64,000 bases of DNA, from assembly GCA_038093515.1 (NCBI GenBank), contig JBBPSI010000062.1, forward strand, positions 1-64,000, read 5' to 3'. Made by a program: the position numbers and the translations under genes. The notes beneath the pieces were generated by a model. It made no database searches and was not told the DNA's origin. It worked only from the letters and a program-made list of their open reading frames with translations. This stretch comes from Butyriboletus loyo (lineage: Eukaryota; Basidiomycota; Agaricomycetes; Boletales; Boletaceae). Position 1 is the first letter of the stretch. Every line of letters starts with the position of its first letter. Positions 21,580 through 33,687 of the stretch are shown here, in pieces.

Positions 21580-24016
21580 TTAAGTACTGTTGGCAGCATC
21601 TCCCGCTAATTTATACTCAAATCGTCGCAAGTGGATATCATCTTCCGTTCCAAAGACAAAAACAGTAGCATACTTATTATGCGGGCTGTCTCCTTTTACC
21701 CGCAGAAATGATAATTCTTCGAGCTCCCTCTTCCTTTTCCGTCCAAAAGCTGAGCTCACCTTGAGCTTTGGGGTGGGATGTGAGACGCGTCCCTTTCTGC
21801 CATAAACACGTTTGACATTCCAGGCTGAACATTGCACGGGGGACTTACAATTAAACCTTGCAAGAGTACCTCATAGATGGAGGACTGTTTCGTAGCTTTT
21901 GCGACTGGATCCGAGATCTGTTCCGTGTGTCGGAGAATGAGCCTATTCAACTCCTGTCGGAGCCGAAAAAGACTACACGAAAGTCAATCCATAGGATACA
22001 TGTACATGACAACTGGGAGCGCACTTGCTGAATATCATGGTCTCTTCACTCTGTTCCGTTAACAAGACCAACGACTGGAACAAGCTAATGTAGCGTTTGG
22101 AAATCTATAGGTGGTCGGACGAGCTGGCAGTAGGTGAGCGCTTTGATACTTACGTTCACCACCAATACGTCAGTCGTCACGGGGGCCTTGCTGAAGTAGC
22201 CGCTAGGACGTTCCGACAATTTCTTGAGTGAATCGCAGTGCTCCGAAATGACTTTTTGGAATACAGGCCAAAGCTGCAGGCGCATAGTGAAGAAAAAGGT
22301 CTCCAGAGGTGAACACTCGCGTTTTTGAACCTCTGCGATGACAGCTTCTGTCAGTCGGACCATAGTCAGGAGAGGAGTCGGAGGCGGTAGAGGTTCGAGG
22401 ACGGAACCCAAGAATGTCTAAACAAAGAAAAAAAAAATTGTCAAGTGCACACTCCTAGCTCTGAAGCCCATGACCTACCTTGGTATACTCCAGAACAGGG
22501 TCAAAAATCTTCTTCCAGATGGTATTAAGCTCCGTTCGTTCGGCCTTGTCCGTGGTAGCAAGACGGCCGAGTCCCTGGGGTTCAAGAGCTCCAGTATTCG
22601 GGACGGGTGTCTTTGCTTCTGAATCAGAAGCAGAATCGCTGTCGTCTTCTTTATGATCTCGAAGTTCCGATGTGATAGAGAGTTGTCTGGTTTCAAGCTC
22701 TGTAGTGGAGGGTGGGGGTCCCAAGGGCTCGACGAAGAAGAACGACACAGCAAATGAATACTCTGCTGTCGCGTTGTCCATCAGAACCAAGAAGAGTGAT
22801 CTCAGGATGGCCTCAAGCGGCTCTCTCTTATGATGAGATTTAGCTCCTACACCAACGGATAGAGTCGATGCACTTACATGAGCTTTATCGTCTGCCTGAT
22901 ACGCAAGTATGACACCCGGTCCCTCTAACTTTGCGTAGGTCAAGCGCTCAAAGTCTACGTGGATGCCATCATTCTCTGCTGGCGTTGTTGTGATACTTTC
23001 GAACGTCTCAGTAACCCGAGCCTGAAGACCATCGATCACGGATGGACGGCTAATAACAACGAAAACTTACCCTCAGCCAACCAAGACTACGAATATATCG
23101 TCGAAACGCAGTCTCGTAGTATGTGCGAGCGGCGGCGATATATGACTCCTGTATCTCTTTTGCCACCGGTCCAGCGTGACGTTTCAGAAAACCGAACAAG
23201 GTGCGATATTTGAGGAACCCGGAAGACTGCAACACCTGCATATTGGTCGTCACGCTATTCTTTATCGCGTTCAAGAGAGCGAGGAAGAAGGCGCGGAGTT
23301 TCGTCACTGTCTTGTGAGTTTGTGTGGGTACTTCCTTTCAGGATCGGGTGGAGGAGGACATACGACTATTCGGAGGGCCTCTACGACATCCGCTAGTTCT
23401 CTAGCAGCCTTGACGCGTGACCGTGCGCGTAGGGCGTCGAGCAGCCTTTCAAACTCTGCGACCACCGGTATCCATGCTTCCCCAACCTCGGTGTCGAGTA
23501 ATGTAGTAGCTAGCGTGGGCGGGATGGCCAAGTCAGATATGAGACTTGACAAGGGTTTCTCGATTTTCTGTGCGCAAGTTTACTAGCAGAACAAGAGAAG
23601 AGTGGGAGACGCACACACCCGACGGCTCTGGAGTCTGCTGTCGATGTTGATGCTACGCTCTTGGAGTTCAGATATTTGGCCAGATACGGCCGACAGGTCC
23701 CTCTGGAAGGTAGATAGGAACGACTCTAACGAGTGCAAGAGGTGGACACTGGTCTGCCATACGCGTCAGGTGGACGGCGATATTCGTGGCAGTTGACCCA
23801 CCTCGACTTGATCATGGAACTCGATGAATTCCTTGGCGCGAGCACGGACTGGAGCAAAATGTCGTGAGCAGTAAGAGGTGGTATTCTGAGGAGCTGCTCA
23901 CGAGGGGGTTTGGAGACACGTCCACGGTCCTCGACGTGGTTGTGCAAGCGGGTATCGCCTAGTGGGTCAAACGCTCTCAGTAGAGGCGCGGAGTACTGAC
24001 CGTTGGGTGATGCCAT
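21580..24016 (-). CDS. VPS52: GARP/EARP tethering-complex subunit VPS52
   Basis: Subunit of the GARP complex that tethers endosome-derived vesicles at the trans-Golgi. Ten exons (23902..24016, 23802..23848, 23619..23753, 23364..23567, 23071..23310, 22479..23021, 22154..22417, 22025..22104, 21849..21972, 21580..21759) keep phase and give 643 aa, close to yeast Vps52. Diagnostic blocks: RARAKEFIEFHDQVE; the coiled-coil QISELQERSINIDSRLQ; FLKYRTLFGFLKRHAGPVA; TYYETAFRRYIRSLGWLRAR; ISKRYISLFQSLVLLTEQ; EETMIFS. The last exon rests only on phase and length. Reading through the preceding donor would instead end the protein at 21756. It starts head-to-head with the next gene, 75 bp apart. Confidence 0.92.
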
Positions 24017-24091
24017 GAGTTCAAGCAGTAATAACAGCGGCGGTGTGTCAGCCACAGCCCAAGCTTAAGCCATGACCGACACCAGTTCTTC

Positions 24092-25046
24092 ATGTTCCCC
24101 TTCATCATGGCTCTTAGCTTCAGGACCGCTCGCAAGCTGTGGATGGGTAAGCCAATCCTCGTCCGATGGCCTTTGGGACTAGTGAATCCGATTTGCCAGG
24201 TGTGATTGCATTGTTATCCCTTACCTGCATCTTCCTTGCCGTCATACTCTGGGTTCATGGCTACACCAAGTCCAACAACTTTGGTGCCCTGGTAGCTATC
24301 CCTTGTTTCGCATTCGTCGGCGCTATCTGGACGTGAGTAACTCGCCCAACACTCCACGTCGTCTCTTTTGTCTACATATTCCTGAAAAAGGATTATCAAG
24401 AAGATGTTCTTCTCCCCACAAATCGTCTGCGTCGAAGCAACATGGGTTTTCGCCCTCCTTCCCTTTCAGATACGCAAGTCTGGAGAAACCTGGTACGGTG
24501 CATCACTAATCGTCTTGCTCACAGTGCTCGGTCTCTTCGCATTTGAATCCGATGGTGCCCTTCGCTCCCGCTTCACTGCCGTTTACGAAGCTCTAGTAGC
24601 ATTGGTATGGTCCAATGCTGTGCTAGGTATCTCCCTTGAATATCAACCAACCAATCGCATTGAAATTCCTCCAAGTCTCCATCTACGCAGCAGGGATCAT
24701 TGCACTAGCGCTTCTCACGCAATTCTCGTGCGATCAGGAGATATGGACGCGCGACATCGACTCCAGCCCGTGTCCATTCCCCTTCCCAGTCTTGCTCATT
24801 TACGCTTTCCCATTCGCTGCCAAGTATTTTCGCGAAACTGCGGTCGAGTTCCGACAAGGTGCGCCTGCTGCCGCCACTGACTACTGCCTCCCAGGCTGTC
24901 CTTGCCATACTAAACCAACCGAGCCATCCGGTTTGGGACTTGAGAGCGCCAACACGGAAGACACACAATCATCCATTCCGATCCGCCTACCGACTGTGAT
25001 GGAGAGGCAGAATGCGATTCTTGTTACACTAGGCCACATGGCTTGA
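24092..25046 (+). CDS. Small multi-pass membrane protein, unassigned
   Basis: Four exons (24092..24146, 24200..24332, 24391..24626, 24691..25046) close to 259 aa. Hydrophobic spans of membrane length appear in order: VIALLSLTCIFLAVILW, then GALVAIPCFAFVGAIW, one around ATWVFALLPF, WYGASLIVLLTVLGLFAF, VALVWSNAVLAGIIALALL, and a late FPVLLIYAFPF. The C-terminal 90 residues are hydrophilic and include a Cys cluster (YCLPGCPCHT). A second in-frame ATG at 24107 is an equally possible start. I do not recognise the family. The head-to-head gap to VPS52 is only 75 bp, so expression of the two may be linked. Confidence 0.8.
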
Positions 25047-25201
25047 TGTTGTTGTGAATCCTCGAGTAATAATCTGTTTAACTAATATGCAGGACGAAAG
25101 AATACGACAGCAGAATGAGCACCAGAATTAGAGGGTAAAATCTTCCAAGTCGAGCAAAGAAATATGTTTCTAGAGATGTAAATGGATTAACAATCTACCC
25201 A

Positions 25202-28200
25202 TTAACTGGCAAGTTCTGTCTGAAGTTGCTTGAGTACTGTAGGGTCTGCTTTATCAAGGTAATTGAGCTTGAATATGTGCACGCCTCCACAGACCCTTTC
25301 CGCTTCTTGCAGCGCACTTGCAATGGACGTCGTGAGCTGAAGAGTCCGCATCGGATCATGCTCGTACAGCTAGAAATTACTGAGCAAATGTCAATATACA
25401 GCAGACAAGATGGATGTACCAATTTACGGCGGTCGTACTCCAGGGTCTCTTCAGACTCGGCGTAATACGATCTTGGCACACTGTCTATATCCCAGTAGAG
25501 ATTGAGGGTGCTAACAGATACATCTCATTAGGCGGCACCAACGACTTTTGCTAAGCACTGACCCGTCTTCGCCATCCTCTCTGTGGTTGCGACTTTCCCT
25601 CACTTCATAGAGGATGTCTGTCCAAATATTGAAGATTTCATTTGGCACGCGTTCAAGTACCTCGGGGCGACCGGTTGAGACGAGAGACGCAATCCCGAGA
25701 GCAAGAAGTTTACGGTGCCGTGGCTCCGACATATGGTCAAACTGACAGGCAGAAAATAAGTTCAAAGTGCAACAAGAGAGATCAGACCAGATACCTGTCT
25801 CCAAAACTGATCCAAGATAACTTCCCAGACCTTTTCTTCGCGTACATTTTCAATTTGGGCCGCAGCAGACACGAGACGAATAAACATCTCGCGATCTGTC
25901 AACGCGATACGGGCAAGGACAAAGACACACTCTGTCAACATGGTTGAGGAGCTCTGTCGCATGGCTGAATACTACACAACCGAGCACAGAAACAAATCCC
26001 TACTTCATCGTCGCGAAGAATTTTTACAACATGATTGAAGAAACCGGATCTGTGCACTGGTTCTCCCCACAGCGACGAGGGAGCCAGTTGCGTCATAAAA
26101 TTCACGCAGTTTAAAACACCTCTCTGGTTCGTCTGGAGGGCTTGGCTAAGCATGACACTCATGATTGCATTCATGAGATCCAACGCAAAGTTCTGCAGGG
26201 GTTGTCGGCAATGAGAGACAAGGGTATTTTACTAACATACCTGCAGAACAAGGAACGCATCCACGAAGAGATAGGATTCAACGATAAATGTAATCTTCCC
26301 TAACAGATCCAAATTATTTGAGAGTAATGCCATAGCAAGAGGGAATAATTGGAGGAGGTTCGAAGTAGAAGTACTCTGGAGGGTCGTAGAGTTTCGAAGT
26401 GCAGCAAGCCAGAGGTTGATGCCATCCTCGTCCAGATTGATGGCCACCTTCGGGTGGAATTTAAGCGATTGAAGCGGGATCGGTATGAAGACTTACCCCA
26501 GGCGACAGACTTTCTTGAACTAATGGGATCACTAGCGGCACGAGAGAGGCTGAATATTCTTTGGATGACTACGGTACCTTCAGTGAAAAACGCTGGATCG
26601 AGCAGCCAGAGAACGTACTCTAATCAAGCTTGTCACAACCTCAAGGAGCTGGGCCTTGAACAACAACTCTTCCCCAGCGGCGGTCCCTGAGAACATATAG
26701 TCAGCTGCAACTCACCAGCCAGCAAAGCAAGGCAAACAAACATAAAGTAGGGATGGCTTCTGCGATCATTTGTGTATGCGGGACGATCCCGTGGTCGACA
26801 CGTTCGATAACCACGTTCAAGCTCCTTGCGAGTCGTTGTTTCATCTCTATTGTGTCTGCTTCGCTCAGAAGCTTCATCAACTCCGTGACGGTAGCAGGCA
26901 AGAAAGGAGCAAAGACAGCTGCGTCAAAACTGATAGTCTAGTAGGTCTCAGTTCTATGGTCGGTAGCTAGTAATAGGTTTACTCACATCCACACATTCGC
27001 GTAGTGCAGTCGCAGCAGTGAGCCGAACAACGGTATCTGACCCGTGACTCCTGTCTTGTAACAAGTGGACAAGGATTTCCCAAATAACAGGATCTGACGC
27101 AGGTGTACACATATCACTAATCCATTTCCCAATCAACCAAGCAATACGACGCTTGATAATCGGGAAGCTGAATCGTTGTCAGATGCCGTGAAATGTATTG
27201 ATTAAATCTTACTTTGGATTCGTCTCTATTGCTTCGACGAGAAGTTTGTGACGCATCCATTCGTTGAACGGGATGACATCATGAAGCCTACTAGCGCATC
27301 TTCCTATCGCACAATACAGCGCTTCTTTTTGAACGACGCTTGTTAAATCTGTGGTTGGTTGTTCTACGCCAGGAGGGTGAACGAATGGTACACAGAAACG
27401 ACTTGAAGTTGACAGGCTCACCAATCATCGCTTTAAAAGTGGATTCCATTAATGGGACAACATATTCCCGATATTGTGCCGCGAGCGTCATGAGGACACG
27501 TTCTCCACAGGGCTACACCATTTGAAAATAGATGGAGATCACGGAATGCGAGAACATACGCGAAGCTCATATTCCCAATGTTCATTTTCTTTGTCTTCTT
27601 CATTAACCCATTCTTCAGGATCAGCCATCCAGCCTTCAAGGTCTGATGGATTGAGAGGAATAAAACGTGTGACAAGCAACCGGACCGAATCTTCGACATA
27701 CTGCTGTGACAGTGCTGCAGATGGGATGTTAGTGAAGAATGGGTCGTCCAATGAATTGTCCGTACTGGTCACGGTAATTGGACCACCCTTTCGGAAAGGG
27801 GTCCATTTGGCGAGGTTTTCTTTAAAAAGAACCATTGCTTGGACAAGGAATCGGACTGGATAGACGGAAACAGGCGAATCTAATGTCGAATAATCGAGTC
27901 GAGGTCTATGAAGTCTTTCCGACAAAATTCTCGCACCTTGAATCATGTCTCCCGAGCGTTGGTTGGTAGCTTCTACAACCTTTGACCAGTAGTACAAAAC
28001 CATGTCGTTACACGATGGGAGTTCGACAAACTTTGCAGTGTCAAGTTGTTGTAACCTTCTGAAGAATTTGCCGAAAAGACGGATGTGGCGTGTTAATCGA
28101 TCGATGGAAAGGGTCGTGATTGGATCGGAGGCCTGCATTGTTCGTACAGCAAGAACAAGGCGGATACGTAGCTCTGAAAGCGCCGTAAGCTGAGCGGTAG

Positions 28201-29258
28201 AACTCTGGAATAACTGAAGGAACTACGACAGTGAAGGTCAAAGAATCTGATTTAGCAGATCCTCAACAAGACACTTACCCATTCTTTGAGTTCTGCGAGC
28301 TCGCCTTTCTCATCCTTGATGACGCGGGGCCATGACCATAATGCCATCTTGACGAGGCATTTGTAGACGAGATGAGCTATGGTGAGAAAAGCAACGGTAC
28401 GTTCTTGACCTAGCAAGCCGTTTATGCTCAATATTGTGGGAGAGAGCTGGGAATAGTATGCCAGGATGATGTTCCGTAGCTGGTCCGTGATCTGGCGACG
28501 AGGATGAACAAGAATTGTGGTGTTATGGAGGGATCGTCATACCTGGGACATTGTCTTGACGCCCGCGGGCATTCTAATGCTGGAAAACTCTTTGATGACA
28601 GAGCTGAGGACCTTCAAACTACGTCTCAAGGCAAGTGTTGACTGAATGGTTGCGTTCGGGGAGCTGGCTAAGGAGAGCAAGCCGCTTTCAACGACAGGCA
28701 TAATTTGAGTGAAGAGAGATGGCCTAACGCATACGCGTGGTAAGCGGCAAATAGCTGAACGGTGTGTCTAGACACACCAACTCTGCGGATAGTCGATGCG
28801 AGCGATTTTTGCGACAATCAACTCATTACACTCGGCAATCTATTGGGGGAAATGAGTTGGAAACGGGAGTAGTCAAAAATGTACGAACGATGTCATCTTC
28901 CTCGGACAAGAAAGCGAAACATCGATGACGGATTTGTATGCGGTCGTCTTCGCTCAAGAGCCTGGAAGAGTGATCAAAGGGGCGCAAGTGGCGGAGGGGC
29001 AGGGAGGACGGACTTTCGTGATCTCCAATGCGATAGAGCTGCGTTCTTGAATTGAATGATGCTCTGTTGTCTGACCTGCAGAGGTTGAGAGAGATCTGCG
29101 GCAATTCGGTGGAGTGCATTGTAGGTGCCAGTGTGGGTGTCGAGGAGGACCTTGAGGTGGTCTGTGGAAGCTTTAAGCTGGTCTGGGATCTGGGACGCGG
29201 CGAGGGTGACGACCTGCAAGAGCTCGTCGTCGTTGACGATGAGTGGCGGGTTCATCAT
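25202..29258 (-). CDS. KAP120: Importin-beta family transport receptor, KAP120/importin-11 type
   Basis: Nuclear transport receptor that carries cargo through pores with Ran-GTP. The product starts MMNPPLIVNDDELLQ and reads through many short-intron exons to TAA 25202-25204. The N-terminal importin-beta region has LSQPLQVRQQSIIQFKNAAL and LLSEDDRIQIRHRCFAFL, which bind Ran in this family. Later blocks fit importin-11/Kap120 rather than other importins: FIPLNPSDLEGWMADPEEWV with WEYELR, AIGRCASRLHDVIPFNEW, DTVVRLTAATALRECVD, and LARSLNVVIERVDHGIVPH. I did not fix every exon border; the outer limits and about 1000 residues of HEAT-repeat sequence are clear. In yeast the homologue imports ribosome-assembly factors. 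Confidence 0.85.
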
Positions 29259-29342
29259 CGATCGCGACGGAAGACTTTCAAGTTGTGTCACGTATCGCGA
29301 GACTCGTTATAGACAAACAGACGCAAATAACGCGCCTCCTCT

Positions 29343-30246
29343 ATGGAAGACGACTCTGACGGTGAGCGACCTTCGAAAGTGCCTCCCGACAATCTCTCAT
29401 CCCCATCAAAAGGCCTGTCTCGCTTCGCCTATAAATTATCCCTCCCATCGCGCACGTCCCCCAGTGTCGACCCGGCCCCTTCTCGACCCGTCCGCGCCGC
29501 CAGGAAAGACCCTCTTGACCCTCAGCTCGCCCGACTATCCAAATGCATCGGTTGCGGTCTACAATGGACGAGCAGGAAAACAGTCAAGCAGAAGCGCACG
29601 CACATCGAGCAATGTGCAAAGAAAAACGCGTTGAACAAGGATACAGTCAAAATTCTCATCCAAAAGGAAATCGCCATCTCGTCTTCACGAACGCCGGCCA
29701 ATGACCCAGGCGAGAACGCAACCGGCACTCTGATAGATTCACTCGTCCCCACCGCTCCAGTCAAGAAACACAAACGCCACCAAGTCGTTCCCACCGTCAG
29801 GTCCCTGCCAGAGACACGCGAGAGCATCTTGGACAGAGCCAGGGACATCCTTGGGCCCACCGAGGGCCAGGCAGACCCCCAGCCAACCCAGCAATTCGGC
29901 CAGAGCGCGTTAGCACGTCGTAACACACCAAAGCGTCCGGCGTTGCTCGACGTAAATTGGTCCGTGGAAGAACCTCCTCCCACCCAGCAATTCGGAACAA
30001 GCTCCCTACGCCGGAGAATGATGGCCTCAGAACGATTGGTCGGTGGTTATGAGGAACTCTCTCTTGTCCCAACTCCACAGTTTGCCCAAGATTTTCTATT
30101 GTTGAGTGACTGTGTGAGTGTTAGCCCACCCCGCTGTGATTGTGGAGCTCATCTCGTGACCTCATCACAAGCATAAGCGTCCCGCCTCACCGCCTCCTCT
30201 GGTGGGTAGCGACTCTAGGACCGTGAAGCGACGTCTCTTGCACTGA
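29343..30246 (+). CDS. Disordered protein with a Cys/His zinc-finger-like motif
   Basis: Exons 29343..30113 and 30172..30246 keep phase and give 281 aa. Without the intron the frame would end at 30176. The only ordered-looking part is CIGCGLQWTSRKTVKQKRTH followed by IEQCAKK, a C-x2-C...H-x3-C pattern that could bind one zinc ion. Flanks are rich in Ser, Pro and Lys. A short motif, PTQQFG followed by two to three residues and a basic pair, occurs twice (about residues 180 and 215), and PTPQFAQDF once more. Repeated short linear motifs of this sort usually mediate docking. DNA-repair scaffolds such as SLX4 share this layout, but no SLX4-specific domain is visible, so no name is given. It is head-to-head with KAP120 (84 bp). 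Confidence 0.75.
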
Positions 30247-30544
30247 TACCTGCGTGTTGTTTCAATGCTCTGGTCTAGCAACGGAAGGTTTGTATCTTCA
30301 GTGTCATCTAGCAATCGACCATGTTCCGGGTGTTGACAGTCCAGGGCCCATGATGAAGCCACGCACTCTAGTCTGCATTTGTATCAGCACCATTCTGGGT
30401 AACACGCGTAGTGAATGTTGTATATAAATGAACAAATTGCGGCGTTCCACCATGTCGAGCGAGGAAGTTGCCGAGGACTAACTTGTTGAAGTTGAAACAT
30501 TCTCACTGCTCCACTTGTCCTTGTTCTCCTTCCATGTTTTACGC

Positions 30545-33102
30545 ATGACATCCAAACGTCAGTCTGTTGACATTTGCGATACTCGCCTTTCAAGCGCCTC
30601 GGAACCAGGAGATGGTGCGGACGGCTCGCCAGGTCAGAGTCGGGACGAAAAGGGGAGCGGCTGTGATGTACTAGATGTGGAAGTCGAGTCTGACACGTCC
30701 ACAAATACTTCTGATGGTTTCGACTGGGACGAAGACCCTTCATGCGCAGAAGAAGAGACCCATCAAGGCAAGCATGCTCGGGGAGGCAGGGCCATCTGGC
30801 TCGCATTTATGAAACTGACTCGTCCTGTCCGAACACTCTTGGTTTGGGTCATTGGCGCCGCGTTTTTCATCGCTCCGCTTTTGGTCGTGGAACTCAAGTA
30901 TCAAAGCAGCGGAGGCGTGCGCGCTCAAGTGCACGCATGGTCCTTGTGGTTCTCTATTATATGGACAGCTTCTTGTGCGACCTACTTGTTTGTCGACCTA
31001 TTACCGAACACTATCGTTACTATCATTCTACTCCTCGGTGGCCACGTCGAGCGATTAAAGACCCAAGTAGAGGTGTGTCACATCACCTTACCTTGGTCGT
31101 CGATTTCAAAGCTTTTCCTGAATCGTGACATCCTAAAGCTCACATTAGCGGTATCCGCTTGGCTGAAACTGATTCTTGACGTCTCATGGGCATGGATAGC
31201 CTTGTCTGTGATTCGAACCTACTATGATCCACCGGGGTCATATTGGGTCATCATCAACCGTGTCATGCAGGTATTTCCCCGTTTCTTTTATTGCACGTCG
31301 CCGTGTTGGAAACCACCATGTGATTAAAACAGGGTCTCTTTACCGCCGCCGTGATACTTCTAGTGGAAAAGCTCTTTTTGAGATTCGTGGCCATCAACTT
31401 CCACCAGCGTGCACTCGCTGACCGGTTGGCCGAGAATCGCCTGGGATTGAAAGCGCTTGATCTTCTTTCGAACGCACACCCTGTGTCGAGCAGTGGAAAA
31501 ACAGCTCACGGAAAGAAAGGTCCCAGAAATGCGCTCAGCTCAATAGGCACGCCATTCGATCTTGGAGGACTAACTGGGGCTTGGACACATCGGAAGAACT
31601 CCAACGGTGCAACGACGTCATCCTCGCAAGATGTTTCTCCTGCCCACGAGCAGCACGAATCTACTGCTCACCATCCCTCGGATAAGAAGAAGCGCCGCGG
31701 ACTGAGTCGAGCAGAAACGAGGCGTCGTCGGCGTAGATTCATGGCGTCTATCATTGTTGATCAGGTCGGTGGGGCCATTGGGCAAGTAGCATTCAAAAAT
31801 TCCAAGTTTCGCAAGGACGGAAAACTGGGAGGGCTTCACTCGGCCAGGAAGTTGGCAAAGAAGTTGTTTGAAGGCTTGAAAGCTACGAATCCCGAGAGAT
31901 CTCACCTCATCGTAGAGGGTGCGTTATTGATCGTTCGTGACGCCTGTGGTTTACGTGATGAACGTTTGTTTCCTTAGACTTTTATCCGTATTTCCGGTCC
32001 ACTTCAGAGGCTGTCTGTATCTTTCTGCTGCCCCGAGTGTCCAAGCTGACGCTTTCATTAGCACGAGGCATTTTCTCTCTTCGACAAGGATGGAAATGGT
32101 GATATCAGTAGACAGGAGATGAGAGAAGTGGTGCAAAGAATTTACAGAGAACGCAAAGCGCTCACAGCAAGTCTCAAGGTGAGAAGAACCGAAATTCAGA
32201 ACACTTCGTCGTTGACGACACGAATAGGACGTTGGCTCAGCAGTGGCCAAGCTTGATGCAGTCCTTGTCTGCATTGCACTCATTTTTATCGTTTTTGCTT
32301 GTTTGCTCATCTTCAATCGAAGTAACACGTTGGCCTCGCTAGTACCCCTTGCAACTATCATTCTCGGATTCTCGTTCATCTTTGGCCACTCGGCCCAGAC
32401 GCTGTTTGAATCCGTGAGGTATTTCGCGAACGCAGAAGACAATCGCTAATCCTCTCGCCAGCTTATTTTCATCTTCTCTACCCATGTGTTTGACGTAGGG
32501 GATCTAGTGATGATCGACGATCAGTACCTTGTCGTCAAGGAATTTGGTCTCTTCTCTACTACATTCCGACGAGTTGATGGCCAAGAGATTATCGTGCCAA
32601 ACTCCCTACTGTCTAGTACGAAACTGGTCCACAACATGCGTCGCAGTACATCCATGTACGTTGTATCCAACCTCCATCAACATTGCACGAGACTCATCGT
32701 CGGCAGGTGGGAGAGTACGACTATCACGATATCCTATACTACCTCGTTGGAAATCGTTGAACAGCTCAAACAACGTATACAGGCTTACGTCGCCGCGAAC
32801 AGCCGCGAATGGTCAGGCTGCGCTGTCAATATCGACAAGATGGAGTATCAAAACGCCATTCATCTCACTATATCTACTGAACGCAAGTGTACCGTCATAT
32901 GAACGGATTACACAGCATACTTATTTCGCTGTTTGTAGATCGTTCGAATTGGCAAGACTGGGGTGCGCGCTGGGCGCGCAGGAACGTGTTCATGCGTCAC
33001 CTCAAGACTGTCTTGGAAGAACTTGATCTGAGGTACACGCTGCCTATACAACCGGTTCTCCTACCCAGCGGAACTGGGCCGCTAATCCCTGATCATGCCT
33101 GA
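30545..33102 (+). CDS. EF-hand mechanosensitive (MscS-type) ion channel
   Basis: Nine exons (30545..31072, 31139..31270, 31333..31918, 31978..32012, 32062..32178, 32228..32413, 32462..32655, 32707..32888, 32939..33102) close exactly to 707 aa. An acidic N-terminus precedes several membrane spans ([38 protein letters not shown]). Then comes one EF-hand loop, [12 protein letters not shown], with all calcium-ligand positions intact. The MscS core follows: the pore helix region [20 protein letters not shown] and the beta domain [18 protein letters not shown] with VPNSLL. This layout matches the fission-yeast Msy1/Msy2 channels, which release calcium from the ER and nuclear envelope during hypo-osmotic shock. 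The channel role follows from the family; location here is inferred. Confidence 0.93.
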
Positions 33103-33687
33103 GAAACAAAGGAACGCTAGCTTTTTTGTTTTGTTTTGCGTCATTTACTGCTTCTTCAAAGACATTGATGATACCTAACCAGACTCCTACCCATTCGCCA
33201 GGTGGTCGTCCTTCGTGCTAGTGAAGTGATTAAGATTGAGTGTTGGTGTAATTGTGTAGTACAAATAGAGACACATAGAACTTTCCCACCACCAAACAAA
33301 GACGATGTCGTTGCGCCACATGTTGGCCTTGTTTGTTTCCCCCCCGAGTAGTAGTGCCCCAGGTCTGGCAGCATTGCTCAGAGAGTCTTAGACAGTTCAT
33401 GATCCAACTGTATTGCGTACATAGTAAAACTATTTGGTTAAAGAACTCGTGTCTTTACTATAACCTCCATCTTAGTTGCCTAAGAGTGTGACCGATTTGA
33501 AGATATCGGCCTCCTGTATGTAACCCATCTAGCATTCGCTACGAACTCCGATCTTCTCAAAGACTGTCTTCCATAAAGCCTGTTGAAGGCGACACTCGAT
33601 AAGTTAGGTAGCGACTATTGATACATCTAGATGATGGCCAATTTAGGTACGGGTGATCCAAGACATGACACACTGTGAGGAGGGATG
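33103..33687. other. Convergent 3' spacer
   Basis: About 585 bp between the stop codons of the MscS channel and folylpolyglutamate synthase. It contains a T-rich stretch just after the channel stop. I see no RNA gene, repeat or credible ORF, so it probably holds two 3' untranslated regions. Confidence 0.6.
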
